Source: Calvatia gigantea
Lineage: Eukaryota > Basidiomycota > Agaricomycetes > Agaricales > Lycoperdaceae
Assembly (NCBI GenBank): GCA_025093985.1
Contig: JACAAK010000002.1
Span: 1,612,001 to 1,676,000 of the forward strand
DNA length: 64,000 nucleotides
Direction of reading: 5' to 3'
Shown piece by piece: positions 10,101-22,871 of this stretch. Below the pieces are notes generated by a model, which was not told where the DNA came from, made no database searches, and saw only the letters and a program-made list of their open reading frames with translations. Every line of letters begins with the position of its first letter. Position 1 is the first letter of the stretch. A program made the translations under genes and the position numbers.

Positions 10101-12965
10101 TTGTCCACAATTTTGGCGGAAACACCGAACGTCTCGAAAGGGAACTGGAGCGCATGGCTCGCCGCAAATTCAAATTCGCCATTTCCATGCAACGCTTCTC
10201 CAAGTTCAACAAAGAGGAGCAGGAGAACGCCGAGTTTTTGTTACGGGCATACCCAGATCTGCAGATTGCCTATCTCGATGAAGAACCTGGTCCCAACGGA
10301 GGCGAGGCAAGGTTGTTCTCTGCACTTATCGATGGCCACTCCGAAATTGATGAGAAAACTAAAAAGCGGAAACCCAAATTCAGGGTAGAGCTTCCTGGTA
10401 ATCCCATTCTCGGAGACGGAAAATCAGACAACCAGAACCACGCGATCATCTTCTATCGTGGCGAGTATTTGCAGCTTATCGACGCCAACCAGGATAACTA
10501 CTTGGAGGAATGCTTGAAGATACGTAACATCTTGGGTGAATTTGAGGAATATTCCGTCTCAAGCCAGAGTCCCTATGCTCAATGGGGTCACAAGGAGTTC
10601 AACCGTTCGCCTGTCGCCATTGTCGGTACTCGCGAGTATATTTTCTCGGAGAATATTGGTGTTCTCGGCGATATCGCCGCAGGAAAGGAACAAACATTTG
10701 GTACCATGACGGCTCGCGCATTGGCGTGGATCGGTGGCAAATTGCACTACGGACATCCGGATTTCCTGAACGCCACGTTTATGACCACACGCGGCGGTGT
10801 ATCCAAGGCGCAGAAAGGTCTTCATCTCAACGAAGATATCTTCGCTGGTATGAACGCATTTGGTCGTGGTGGAAGGATCAAACATTCAGAATACTATCAA
10901 TGTGGAAAGGGTCGCGATCTTGGTTTCGGTACCATTCTCAACTTTCAGACGAAGATCGGCACCGGTATGGGCGAACAGATGCTAAGTCGAGAGTATTACT
11001 ACTTGGGAACGCAGTTGCCTATTGATCGATTCCTCACCTTCTACTATGGTCATCCCGGTTTCCATATCAACAACATATTGGTGATTTACTCCATTCAAGT
11101 GTTCATGGTTACTTGTGAGTCCCTTTCTTCCCTCTCAATGGCAGCTCCTTAAGTATAAAACAGTACTCTACATCGGTACCCTGAACAAGCAACTGGCTAT
11201 CTGTCGAGTGGACGGTCAGGGGAATGTGATTGGAGGTCAAGCAGGTTGCTACAACCTTATTCCTGTCTTCGATTGGATCAAGCGCTGTATCATCTCGATT
11301 TTCTTAGTCTTCTTCATCGCGTTCTTGCCCCTGTTCTTACAAGGTATGTTTTTTCTTCACCATTGACTATCTCGATATTCATGAGTTGCAGAACTGGTGG
11401 AAAGAGGGACAGGCAAGGCTATTCTCCGTCTCGCGAAGCACTTCCTTTCGTTATCACCAATTTTTGAAGTGTTCTCTACTCAGATCTACTCGAACTCTAT
11501 TCTTAGTAACCTGACTTTTGGTGGTGCCCGGTATATCGCAACAGGACGTGGCTTCGCGACAACCCGCATTTCATTTAGCATCCTTTATTCCCGCTTCGCT
11601 GGACCAAGTATCTACATGGGCATGAGGAACCTTCTCATCTTGCTCTATGCTACAATGTCGATCTGGATACCACACCTCATCTACTTCTGGCTCTCCGTCC
11701 TCTCCCTGTGCATTGCACCATTCTTGTTCAACCCTCACCAATTTTCCTTCGCCGACTTCATTATCGACTACCGAGAGTTCCTCCGCTGGATGTCTCGTGG
11801 AAACTCGCGAACAAAAGCTAGCAGCTGGTACGGCTACTGCAGGCTTTCAAGGACGATGATCACTGGATACAAGAAAAAGAAGCTGGGCCACCCTTCAGAG
11901 AAGTTGTCTGGTGACGTTCCCCGCGCCAGTTGGCGTTCCGTCATTGTCTCTGAAATCCTTTGGCCTATCTGCATGGCTATCATCGTCGTCATTGCATACA
12001 TGTTCGTCAAGTCCTTCCCGGATAAAAATGGTCAAACTGGTCCCAGCCCTCTCATTCGTATTGCCATCATCGCCATCGGGCCTGTCGTTTGGAACGCAGC
12101 GGTCCTCATTAGCTTTTTCTTTATTTCTCTCTTCCTGGGGCCCATGATGGAGTCATGGATTAAATTTGGTTCCGTCATGGCCGCTCTTGCTCACATCCTG
12201 GGTTTGGTTGGCCTGGTTGCATTTTTTGAGTTCTTCGTGAGTCTGATTCCTTCTCCATTGCGTGAGCGATCGCTGAGCAAACATCATACTAGTGGTTCTT
12301 AGAGCTTTGGGATGCCTCTCACGCCGTCCTTGGTGTCATTGCCATTATTGCTATCCAACGTGCTATTCAGAAATTCCTGATCGCTGTATTCCTGACCCGA
12401 GAATTTAAGCACGACGAGACAAACCGTGCCTGGTGGACCGGCAAATGGTACGGCCGCGGTCTTGGAACATCTGCTATGTCGCAGCCTGCTCGAGAGTTTA
12501 TTGTGAAGATTGTGGAGATGTCGTTGTGGACGTCTGATTTCCTTCTGGGACATATTCTCTTGATCATATTGACTCCGCCGGTCTTGATTCCCTTCATGAA
12601 CAGCATTCACTCAACAATGCTCTGTAAGTTGGCGTGCCCCTTCCCTTCGGATCACCTCTCATCCCCATTGCAGTCTGGCTTCGTCCATCTAAACAAATAC
12701 GTCCACCTCTCTTCTCGACCAAGCAAAAAAGGCAACGACGATGGATTGTGAGTCCCATCAACAAGTTGTTCAAATCCTCGCTAACAACCATTTAGGTCAT
12801 CAAGTATACTGTTGTTTATGCCCTCATGGTGTCTGCACTCGCTGCTTTGATTGTCTTGCGTGAGTTAAGCTCTTACTTTGTTGAAGAGCCTCTTATGACT
12901 TTTCCTCAGCTGCTCTCTTCCGAGACCGTATCACTTTTGACTGCGCAATTTGCAGAAATATCTAG
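7197..12965 (+). CDS. FKS1: 1,3-beta-glucan synthase catalytic subunit
   Basis: This GT48 membrane enzyme makes cell-wall beta-1,3-glucan from UDP-glucose at the plasma membrane. It is about 1,750 residues, the usual size. The Ser/Pro-rich N-terminus begins [15 protein letters not shown]. The FKS1 domain follows ([43 protein letters not shown]), then a first membrane block, the large cytosolic domain ([77 protein letters not shown]) and a second membrane block. It ends FDCAICRNI with a TAG at 12963-12965. About ten introns of 50-60 nt are seen. Two oddities: the frame changes by +1 between 9887 and 9927, in the linker between ILAEES and KTDDLPFY, with no intron that fits; and hot-spot 1 reads FLTTSFSSP. 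Confidence 0.95.
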
Positions 12966-13656
12966 AAATTTAATGGTTCGAAACTTTCGATATTTACACT
13001 TTTCTGATAGGTGTGTCGGGCACAACACTCTTAGTTGTAAATATTTTTGACATACTTGGTTATTGCCTGTATTATCATAATCACATAGACAATGATACTC
13101 TCAATGGACAGGGTAGTTAATGAATGTCTTTACTTGCAATGGATTTCTCGCTTTCTCTGCCTTTCCAACAAGATATGTACGATTGAAAAAAGTTAAATAG
13201 TTCTTTTGGGGCACAAGGGGAGATCTGCTGCTCTCAACTCGGAGATATCGAAGCCTCCCAGAAACCTAATCTAATCTCAAAAGCTGACCATGATCCCCAC
13301 GTTGGTAGGTGTTGACCTTAGTGTCATCATACATATAGTGGGATTCATCTGTGCGTTCCGTTCGCTTAGCGGCTTGAGGCTGAGAACTCTGGGGTAGGAA
13401 GTACCTAAGTGCCGGACAGTGTTCATCAACTGTTCAACGTGAGAGTACATAAACAAGCACAGGCAAGAAAATTCTTGGTTACTGATCGTGAGGTTGATAG
13501 ACTCTATAGTAATTGCCCTGGAATCTTGCTCAATCCGAGTCGTAGACATCACAACAGGCGTGGCTATACAGTACATATAACGGGGTCCGCCCTAGAATAG
13601 AAACAACACCTTATCATTGAACGCGTCGCTCCTGTTTTACCATGAACAGGGCATAG
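12966..13656. other. Intergenic, no gene seen
   Basis: This holds the 3' flanks of FKS and of the convergent minus-strand membrane-protein gene. It contains only short open frames and no recognisable RNA gene. Confidence 0.5.
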
Positions 13657-14647
13657 CTACACGGCACCGGAAACTGAATTTGACTGGAGCACTTCGTTGA
13701 CCACTATCACGTCAGAGATCTGAGACAAACTTCCACTGTCTCTCGGTAGTTCCGCGGACATTGTTTGTGGCCCTTCTTCACCCGCACGATCCTGGTCACG
13801 TATCCATTGCCGGCCTTTCATCGATCCTCCCAAGTAAAAACAGATGCAACTATTGAGGGTGAGCACCCCCCCAAGTACCGCAGCGCACACCTTTGCAATG
13901 TGGTTACGATCTTGATTCACCTGGTCCTGCCAGACCCAAGAGCCGACTGCCGTAAAGAACGCCAGGGCCGAGGCGCCGCCGAAAAGGGATGGAGTTCCAC
14001 ACATATAGTAGAATAACATGGAACGTTTCGTCAGAAGCTATACCACCGAAAAGGTTCAAGATTGTCAGGTTTTACCTCTTCATGGTGGGGAAGATATTTA
14101 GAACCTACCTCGAGTCGACTTGGGTGCATCCCTATCAGCGCCCACAGGCAAAGAAGATCAAAGATAAGGGAAATCAGAGCCGAGAGGATCGATGCCGCAA
14201 CTGAGGTATAGGTCATACGGCGTAGATCTCCGCTGGAAGATATGAGCAAGTTTGCATTCGACCTGCATGGTACCCCACATCAGCTAAATTCGCTGAGGGC
14301 CTGCTGCGCCACTCACGCCAGTAGCAAGCCGGACTGTATATTAGATCGTGATATGGCCTTGTTAGGATCTCGGAGGGAATGAAGAGATCAACAAACTTAC
14401 GACTACGCCGATATTCTCCACTTTGCGGAGGAGCGTAGCGTGAAGCTTCTCCCAGTCTCGGTGGTTCTCGCATCTGGTAGTCAGGGTGATTAGTCAAGCT
14501 AGTCAAGCCCAGTGTCAGACGAATTGACCCACTCCAATTGAGCATCTTCTGAGGCATAGCCAATGAGAAGAAGGCGCATAATCCTCGCCACGCGTTTGAG
14601 TGTTCGCCAAAGAGGATGGGCCCGACCGCTGAGAGGAGGATGTTCAT
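13657..14647 (-). CDS. Uncharacterised multi-pass membrane protein
   Basis: The family is not recognised. Hydrophobic segments include MNILLSAVGPILF, AWRGLCAFFSLAM, SVAASILSALISLIFDLLCL and KVCAAVLGGVLTLNSCICFYL. They alternate with polar loops such as QMREPPRLGEASRYAPPQSGE. The C-terminal tail is polar (DQDRAGEEGPQTMSAELPRD), ending SVSGAV. At least three introns are implied by frame changes. The start at 14647 is the first ATG in frame with the first hydrophobic segment; a longer hydrophobic N-terminus is possible. It is probably a small integral membrane protein with five to six spans. Confidence 0.6.
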
Positions 14648-15317
14648 GTTCAATATGATCAACGTCAGGGTGTAGGCTGGACTTGGGATCCATAATTTCA
14701 ACAAAAAAAGCAAGCGACAAGAGAAAAAACCGGGGGCTTATAAGCGAAACGTCGCGGAAGGGCCGAAGGTTGTGTTAATCATCTTACGCCACCAAATACC
14801 TTGCCTGGCGCTCATACTTAGCAAGGGCTTGACCAGCTTGACAGCCAAGGCAGGCCCTGGCGGGTGCAGGTCAAACGGAGAATCCCCTTTGTTACGTAAC
14901 TAACGAAATCAAACCCCTTCTCCAACTCACTTCACTAAAGGAGATCTTCACCCTCCGAGATTAAGCCCTTGACGGCAGGAGCACAGGGCGACAATCCGGG
15001 CTAACTGATGCCATGCGGACAAGGCGCCATTCCCGGTCAAATCGGTGACCCTTCACGACCTGTGCGTTTCAGTTTTGCCAGCATCCCTGCGCAGTGTGCG
15101 CTTTCGTGTCCAAGTCAGATACTTGAAGGGCACTTGAACATCAAGTTTTCCCATCAATAGCAGACAGTCTCTGTCCGAAAGGAATGTCACCGGCCAGAAA
15201 GTCCCCCAAGTATTTGACTAAATCCCTATCTGCTTGCGCTTCTATTCTCATCCATTGGACAACTCCTCGTCAACAACTCACCAACCTTCTCAATTCCCCT
15301 GGAAGTAACTTTATCGA
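14648..15317. other. Intergenic, divergent promoter region
   Basis: This lies between two divergent membrane-protein genes. There is no coding signal. A few GC-rich stretches and scattered direct repeats are present, and no RNA gene is recognised. Confidence 0.45.
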
Positions 15318-16143
15318 ATGGGAACATTTCAGAGACAACAGTCTGTCGAAAATGGGTTAATCTTAATGTCATGGTGTGTTAGCTTTTTAAACGCCTCATC
15401 TGCAGAACAGTGAGACTCACTGGGCACGGCAGTGTGGTTTGGTCATGGGGTGAGGAACGTCTGCTGTCAAGTAATTCTTCGTGATGAACCAGTCCTCGCA
15501 GTGCTGTTTCGACCATCGTCTTCTCAGATTATCCCCTCAGTGCAACGGGGTTTGCGTTGGGGATCATTTCATTGCTGAGCAGTCTTATCGCAACCGGCTT
15601 TGGTGTTGGATTGATCTACGTGTTGGGCGATGTGAAGGGTTCACGATACCAGGTTGGTTAATTTCAAGGCCCTCTCGCTACGACCAGCATCTCGCTAAAG
15701 TATGGACATCATGGAAGAATTTGATGGAACACCATCCTAATCTATTCATGTTCGCGATCGTTATCCCTCAGGTGCGTTTCCGTTGGGGTACATTCGCAGC
15801 TAAATCTCGAAGTTAATTCTTCGAATAGACGTGGACATTCGTTTCCTTTATAACCTTCTTCCTCACCTGCGCAGTGACTTTGTGGGAAGCAACAAATAAG
15901 GGACAGCTTCTTAAGGTGGTTCTGCTACATTTGTTCCAGTGTCGCTGCAGCTCATATAACTCCTAGGCAGGGGTCGTGGGTAGTGTGTTTTGTATCGTTA
16001 TCCACATGGCCGGCTTCCTCTACATCTTTCGACCCGATAATTCTGACCTTCATGACCTAAGGCCCCTGGATCCAGCAAAAACAAATACACCCCAACGGCG
16101 CGAGACGGTTTTCGGGGTGGAGGTCACACACGGGAAGGTATAG
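15318..16143 (+). CDS. Uncharacterised four-span membrane protein
   Basis: Exons read VRNVCCQVILRDEPVLAV, then ALGIISLLSSLIATGFGVGLIYVLGDVKGSRYQ, HLAKVWTSWKNLMEHHPNLFMFAIVIPQ, TWTFVSFITFFLTCAVTLWEATNKGQLLK and AGVVGSVFCIVIHMAGFLYIFRP. The protein ends VEVTHGKV with a TAG at 16141-16143. Introns end in CGACCAG, AATAG and CTCCTAG. It has about four membrane segments and no known domain. Between ...SSSQIIPS and ATGFALGII the frame slips by +1 at about 15541. The first exon and the start codon are uncertain; the ATG at 15318 is the nearest plausible one. Confidence 0.55.
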
Positions 16144-16512
16144 TATCTTGGCATTTCTTGCAGGATACTCTACAAAAGATGAAATTGTGCCCGTCTCTCG
16201 TTGTCTCGCGTTTTGACCTAAGGTCCAATCATACAGACCTCCGAAGTCCGTTGCCCAGAAGGACCATGTGAGGACGGAAACAGGCTGCGCGTGGGATCCA
16301 GTATTCCTTACCCCCATGAATTCTTAGTTAATCTGCCTCAAGGTAGTTGGTATCTAAGTAGTTCTACTTGTACCAATACTACCTTACGGGGGTGTAAAAT
16401 CTCAAGTAAATCAACATTTTTTCCCAAATCGTTAAGTCCCTGGGATCCACCATCAATTCATCACCACCCCCGCTCCATGAGGAGGCGCCCAGAGGGTCAA
16501 TCTCGCTCTACG

Positions 16513-17494
16513 ATGTCGTGGGTGCAAGACCTCTTGAAGGTGGCCATAGCCAGCCGACCACCCTCCTGGACGTTTGGTCCGATATTGTTTGGAATTGGGA
16601 TCATCCATTCAAATCGAATACCCACAACTTTACCTGCATTGGCACTTGCGGCTTTGCAGGTCTTTTCATTATCCATCCCACTATGCATAAGTAAGTGCCC
16701 GCAATAATGCCTTGTTTCCAGTCGCTCATGAGGCGCAGTTGTGTTCGGAATTAATGATGTTCACGACTTCGAAACCGACAGCCGTAATCCGCGTAAAATC
16801 GTCGGTGGGCTCCAAGGGGGTGTCCTCCAACCCGAATACCATGAACTTGTCCGCACCTCGGCTTATATCTCGACGTTGTTCATCGTAGGAGTCTCATTGC
16901 TTACGCGCAAACACCAGAACATCCTCGCTGTCATCTGCTTAGTCTTTTTTGGCTGGCAGTATTCCTCTCCTCCACTTCGCTTGAAGGAGGTACCGGTGCT
17001 CGATTCATTATCGAATGGTTTGATAGTCTTCCTCGCTTGGTTTTGTGGGTTCAGTTTCTCGGGACTTGGGTTGTCACAAGTACCTTCCAAGGGGTTCATG
17101 TTGAGTTTGTGCACAACGGCCATCCATGCTCTTGGGGCTGTAATTGACGTCGACGCCGATGCGGCTGCTGGTCAGAGGACAATTGCTACTGCGCTAGGTC
17201 GGCGAACAACGGCTATTTTCGGTGCCATCTGCTAGTGAGTAAAATGTGAATACATGGCCTTCAGCGCTAAATTGCATTTCTAGTCTCCTGGCTGCGACAG
17301 CTGAAGAACCTAAATCAATTTTTGGAGTATATCTTTGGGCGGGAACAGTCGTCATGTTGATGCCATGCGTGAGGGTCAGCCTAGCCCAGCGCGCGTTCGA
17401 GGTGATAGTTTACATGTCGATCATCTGCTCTGTTGTCTGGCTTGGCGTACGCGCTGGGGGCGTATTGAAAGCCGTGAGGCAGAAGAAGGACTGA
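16513..17494 (+). CDS. UbiA-family membrane prenyltransferase
   Basis: This is an integral membrane transferase that moves a prenyl chain from a prenyl diphosphate to an acceptor. The first Asp-rich motif is NDVHDFETD (about 16753-16779). The second, DVDADAAAGQRTIATALGRR, falls near 17149-17208. Both bind the Mg-diphosphate in UbiA enzymes. Several hydrophobic spans surround them (FIVGVSLLT, ILAVICLVFFGWQYSSPPLR, GLIVFLAWFCGFSFSGLGL, IVYMSIICSVVWLGVRAGGVL). Introns are at about 16692-16739 and near 17235-17280. An upstream in-frame ATG at 16478 would add a short basic extension. The acceptor is not evident; no other pathway gene lies beside it, so ubiquinone, heme or specialised-metabolite roles cannot be separated from sequence alone. 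Confidence 0.82.
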
Positions 17495-17614
17495 AATATG
17501 GTATATCGAGGATTAGTAGACACGTGTTTGAGCGCCCGATGTAATCTAAGTTAGTGGTCGTCACATTCCCATTCGCCCTTGCGGCGACTACCTTTAATTC
17601 TCCCCTTCATCTCT

Positions 17615-20600
17615 ATGGACTACTTTTCCAAGTTTCTGAGGGGTGCCAACCAACCCACTATAAAACCTCCAACTGTAGACCATGCCCAAGAATTTCACAA
17701 GTCATGGATGTCTGTCAAGGTGTGTAGTGTCAATATGCTTCAGCGGGTGTCGTTTAGAATGACTTTTTGCAGTCTACATTGACACAACCAGATGAACGAC
17801 AACTTTTGCAAGGAATAAATTCCACAGTTGTACCCTCTCAGCTACAGTCCATGGTTGATGCACTAGTCTGGGAGTCAACACGGACGGAGGAGGGGTGCGT
17901 CGACATCTTGACATAATGATTCATGGTGGGCTCAATACCTGGTGGCAGCGGCACGGGCGGATGTTTAGAATACCTATTGAAGAATGGTATGTTTTTCATC
18001 TTTCTGCCGGATATTGTGTCTTGAAAACGCGAAGATGTGCTCGGGACACTCGTCCGACTGAGCGAGCCCGATCGGCCCTCAGGAATACAGGCAGAGGTCC
18101 TACGCGCCGTACAAAACATGGTCATCCTCCTTGATGAACAATTCCTCGTCCATTCGGCCGTACATAGAGCCGTCCTTCGATTACTGCGAACATGTGTCGG
18201 GGATGATATACAGGAACAGTTGGATGGGCGTTCTCGAGTTATGGGTGCTGCCAGTAATACTATTCGGGCTCAGCCTTCGGAATATGAAGAAGATCGTATG
18301 TTCCCTTTGCCGCTCAATCTCTCTAGACTGACAACCTACTTCTGTAGTTGTCAACCTTCTCTGCATATTATGCAGTCGGATTCGGACGTATCGCGAGCTG
18401 TTGATGATATTCTTTCATGATAAGCATTGGTATCGGTCGGAACCATTGTTCGCAGTCGAAGAAGAGGATGAGAATGGGGATGAGGAGGAACAGGATGAGG
18501 AAGAAAATCAACGAGAGCCGTCTCCGGCATCGTCCCAGGAGACTATCACGTCTGCTCAACCCCCAACGTCCCACAAGAAACCGGAATACGAGTTCCTACT
18601 GTTCAATTATCTACTCCGTTTTGTTCACCGGGAAGGAAAAATAGGAGAATTTTCTCGTGCCGGTCTTCTATTCCTCATGGATTTGGCCATGTCTCCTGGC
18701 GAGCATCCTCAGCGCCCAGGTCACCAATCCGGGGAAATTGTAACGACAGATCCTGTCGTAGACGCCGCTCTTGCTCTTGCAGAATACATCCTTGATGGGG
18801 ACTTCTCCGAAGTTTTGGGTGCTGGGCTTAGTGCCGTCTTCTCTCTCCTCCCGTCAAAGCTCGCATTCTTCCCCAAAGTGGAGGAAATAGAGAACGGGGA
18901 CACGATGGCCATCGGTGCTACGGGCCAGTTGACGCAGGAAGTGAAAGAGAAAATGGAACTGGAAAAGGAGAGGAGTCGTGCTATCGGGATTGAGGATGCC
19001 AGCGACCCAGACTTTAAGCAGCGGGTCGACCATTTCCTCAAGCTACTGGAGTTTCTACAGGACGTATTGAGGCGCAACACCAAAGGGGACAACGTCGATG
19101 CCTCGGCCCTTGTTGGCACGGCCATCGTCCAGTCAATATTGGATGCTGTCCGACGCGTCTTTCTTGAAAATGTGCTGTATCCCTCTATCTTGGAGTGTTC
19201 CGATCTGGATGGCAGTGCAGTTGCAGTGATGTCCTATATCGAAGTTATGCTCCGTACTCTTCATGATGGACCCCTATGCGATCTACTTACCACCTTCCTG
19301 ATCAACGAGGAGAATGACGAACCTGGACTAAATCAAAGACCAAATGCATTGCTTCAACTAGGGCATTCTTCCGGTCCCTCATCTAGCCGATCAACTGATA
19401 TGGCGAACAAGCATAACCGGCGGAAGAGCAGCGCTATGGCCCTCCTCGAACTGGAGGCCCCTGACACAAGAAGAACGACCGAATACTTCACTACTAATCG
19501 ATTTACCCTCAAGGACCTTTTAGTCCTCGAATCTACGCTCAAAATCCCAGATGACCGCGACCGCGGGATTGCAATTACTCCAGACATTATTGCTACGGTT
19601 TCCGCAACTCACGGTAGACCGTATCTTTATCGTGATACCCGACCCTACGGCGACTAGTTTCCCTCTGCCTGCTCTCCTCTCCCCCCTTGAAGCTAAAGAG
19701 GTGGGGGAAGACGAAGAAGTCTTCGAGTATCCGGGAACAGAGGACAAGTCGCACTCTCCGAATTACAACCAACTCATTTTTACGCAACCACTGACGACCT
19801 ACTATACACATGAACGGGAGATGAATTTATACATGAATTTGATCTCACGAGTAGACCCATCACATAATGGAGATGCGTTCAGCACAGGATATGACTACTA
19901 CCTCCATGATGCCTTTCTATCTATCCAAAGCCAGCCAGCCTTCCAGGTCAATGGGGCCCTGGAGCAGGACTTAGAAGCACGGCGGAAGTTCAAACACCGT
20001 CTTAATGTCAACGATCCCATTCTTTCTCACATTCTGGACTCCCTGCGTTGCTTCTTCTCAAACACACCCGACTATAATATCGCTCTGACCGGTTTTCTGG
20101 CGAAACTAGCGCTTCACCCAGATCGGTCGTTGGCCGGATGGTTGACCTTTACTTTAACGAACGCCCAGCTTGAACAGGCGCACATGCCTGATTCAATGTA
20201 TGATGGTGACGACGACGATCGCTCCGTTGATTTCAAAATCGAAGAAAACCTGGTGTACGAGACCAATATCCTCCCCGCTGCACCAATGGATGAGAACTCA
20301 CGTCCAGTGGTCCATACCATATATCATGGCCTCGTGTATCAACTCGAACGTTATCGGCAATTAATCGACAATTTCGATAAGTTCCTACTGGAGCGCCGAC
20401 AGGGGCTTCTTTTTTCTGAAAACCTTACTGATGCGCTTAGCCTCGCTCTTGATATATCCTCTGAAGACATAACTAAGATTCCCAACCCTATCCCATCTAC
20501 TCAACACACACCTACTAAACCAAAAGCCAAGTCAAAAACACCATCATCATTTGTCTCGTTCTTGACTCCGAAGAAGAATAGATCCGCTCCTCGTCCAACC

Positions 20601-21026
20601 ACACCAGAGGCGACGACTCCATCCAAGAAAAATGCAAGTGAAGGTGGCGATACCGTTTCTGCAAGTCCATTTGGTTCACATTATCAGCAAACTAGTGCCA
20701 TCAAAGTTGAACCCTTCGCCGCGCCTGTCCCTTCAACAGGCCCTTGGATACCCGCTCATACGCGGAGGTGGAGTCCGGAAGAGGAAGATGTATTTGGGTC
20801 TGGGTGGTCGGAGCGGGAAAGTGATATTGGTGATCGGGACCGGACTTTTGATGGTGATGAAACTGGGAAGGGCGGACATGAGGACCGAGCATTGGGGGAC
20901 GAAAAGGCTATCACATTATCACATCTGCTGGATAATGTTGTGATTTTGGAGGAGAGCATCAAGGAATTGGTTGCCATCGTCCATGCAAGGAGGAGCTTGG
21001 GAATAGATTCCGTTCGGTATCTGTGA
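17615..21026 (+). CDS. FHIP-like (RAI16-like) subunit of the FTS-Hook-FHIP complex
   Basis: This is a long helical-repeat protein of the RAI16/FHIP family, which links early endosomes to dynein through Hook in filamentous fungi. The N-terminal exons read MDYFSKFLRGANQP, DALVWESTRTEEGGTGGCLEYLLKND, DVLGTLVRLSEPD, AEVLRAVQNMVILLDEQFLVH and NLLCILCSRIRTYRELLMIFF. A very acidic loop follows (EEEDENGDEEEQDEEENQ). The middle part has FLLFNYLLRFVHREGKIGEFSRAGLLFLMDLAM. The tail is Ser/Pro-rich, then a final helix (EKAITLSHLLDNVVILEESI). Three introns are near the 5' end. The long exon breaks frame by +1 at about 19524-19527; reading LKDLLV then SNLRSKSQMTATAGLQLLQTLL continues the helix cleanly. Confidence 0.8.
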
Positions 21027-21185
21027 ACTCCATGTTACTTGTCAATCCTTTCAGTCCAGGCCGCTTCTGGTCTATCTAGGGAGAGACGATAGTGTTAGGG
21101 TATAATGGGAGAATAATACAGTAACGCTACAATACTGACGCTACTCTAGTGAGACAAAAAAGCAGAAAGGATTTATGAGTATACA

Positions 21186-22309
21186 CTACTTGGCGGTAGT
21201 CTTGCGCCCTTTCTTCGTCGGTTTACTCTCCGATGACGGTTCAGGTATCTTCAAATTAGGGCCAAACAATTTCTCCCGAAGAATAGCAAACTCCTCGTCA
21301 GGAATTTCGTAAGCACCCTTTGAGTCATCGCGTGCTTTTTTGTTGGAGAGGCCTTCATCGTCACCCTCCGCGCGCCCACGCTTCTTACCTTTGCTGCTCT
21401 TACTTCCCCCACCGCCATATTTCGCGGTGAGCCCGGCCATGAAATCGTCCCAAACTTCTTCCCTAGTTTGTTTCCTTTTCAGGATGAGGGCCTGCAACGC
21501 CGACGTATCTTCCTCCCCTTCATTATCATTTGGCTTCGGGTTCTTTTCCTTGCCCTTGCGTTTGTTCTTCCGCTCGGTTGCTTTGCCACTCCCGTAGAAT
21601 TCATCCCATATACCCAACTCTTTGGCCGACTTTTCCGCCTCTTTCGCCTCCTTCTCACCCTGCCTTTTACGCACAAGGCGACCCTTCTCGTCTTTGATAC
21701 TCTTCTCCCATTCCTTCATCTTCGGTAGCTCTCCCTTGTTTATCAGCTCAGTGATGGCCACAATGAACCGTGGTTCATCATCAATTGTAGAATGAGGAAT
21801 GTAGGTCATGATTTCACCAACCGAACCTTTCGTCTCAAGGTAGGCGTTCTTTAAATCCTCGACCTCCTCGTTAGACCCTATTGACAGTTCAATTACATGA
21901 CCATAGTCATAAAAAGAGGACAGATACCTTGATATTCTTTCTTCATCTCATCCAACTTGCCGCGCGTGACGCGCTCAAACAAATCTTCAAAGTAAGCTTC
22001 CCACCCCGCCTCCCCTGCACCAAGGTCGAAACTTTCACTTGTGCTGCCAGTCTTGTCGTACTTCTCTTTCCGTTTCTCGTCACTCAGCACGGCGTACGCA
22101 AAACCTATCTGCTGAAACTTGATTGATGAGTCTGCCTTGGCCTCATCACTCGCGGAGGCGTGTTTGTCAGGGTGATAAATGAGAGCGAGTCGTCTGTAGG
22201 CCCTCTTGATTTCATCGGACGTAGCTTCATCGGTGAGATGTAGGACTTGGTAGAGGTCGACCGACTCTTGGTCTGGAAAGAACTGGGATATTGGGTCCTG
22301 GTCATCCAT
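21186..22309 (-). CDS. DNAJC9-like J-domain protein
   Basis: The J domain starts at residue 17: DLYQVLHLTDEATSDEIKRAYRRLALIYHPDKH, with the HPD motif required to stimulate Hsp70 ATPase. It continues IGFAYAVLSDEKRKEKYDKTGS. A block typical of DNAJC9 follows (WEAYFEDLFERVTRGKLDEMKKEYQG). One intron (about 21889-21945) follows. The second exon encodes EEVEDLKNAYLETKGSVGEIMTYIPHS and then a charged tail with several basic clusters that would suit nuclear import. Human DNAJC9 is a histone chaperone that recruits Hsp70; the same role here is inference. The reading frame is intact. Confidence 0.87.
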
Positions 22310-22871
22310 GGTGGCAATTAAGGTGATAAAGAAAGAGAGGAGAGGCTGTGTCCAAGTTCAGGTCCATCGTAACGCGTCCGCGCTCGCACACAAATGTGTG
22401 TGACACACTGAGACGCGATCACGTGTGTCTTAACCAGGGACGAGGTAATCAATTCCATATTCCGATTGCGAGGACAAAGTCCAGGCCGTATTAAATGTTA
22501 GGTCTACATAACAAATTCTGTGGCATGCACAGGTATTTTTGGCAAGATATGCGCTCGTTGGAGTAAAGTGCTGGTTGTGGATTAGTTAGGGAAGGTATAA
22601 ACGTGTTCAATCGTCGGTGCCTTCTTCCAGCCACACCAGATCACGAGAACGATCGCGACTGACCAAATATCGGTGCATGGAACCAGATGGAACCCCCTGG
22701 GCCTGTATGTTACTCGTAGGGCGTAAATTAAATCACATATTTTTATGGGCAAAATAAATCGGCGTTACACGATCGAAATGTGCCAAGAACAATACGGAGG
22801 AATTAAACAGGTCATGGGCGCTGTTCACAATCCAAACGAATAGATTGGAGAGTGTGACACCCTCTGTTCGC
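22310..22871. other. Intergenic, no gene seen
   Basis: This is the DNAJC9-like promoter side and the 3' flank of the glutamine synthetase-like gene. A short palindromic patch, ACACAAATGTGTGTGACACAC, sits at about 22389-22409. No open frame looks coding. Confidence 0.4.

Noticed and set aside
13657..16143. The two membrane-protein genes as duplicated copies of one another
   Set aside because: Their hydrophobic blocks and loops do not align, and intron phases differ.
16478..17494. UbiA gene as part of a metabolite cluster
   Set aside because: Its neighbours (FHIP, membrane proteins, FKS) are housekeeping or unknown; no synthase, P450 or transporter lies nearby.
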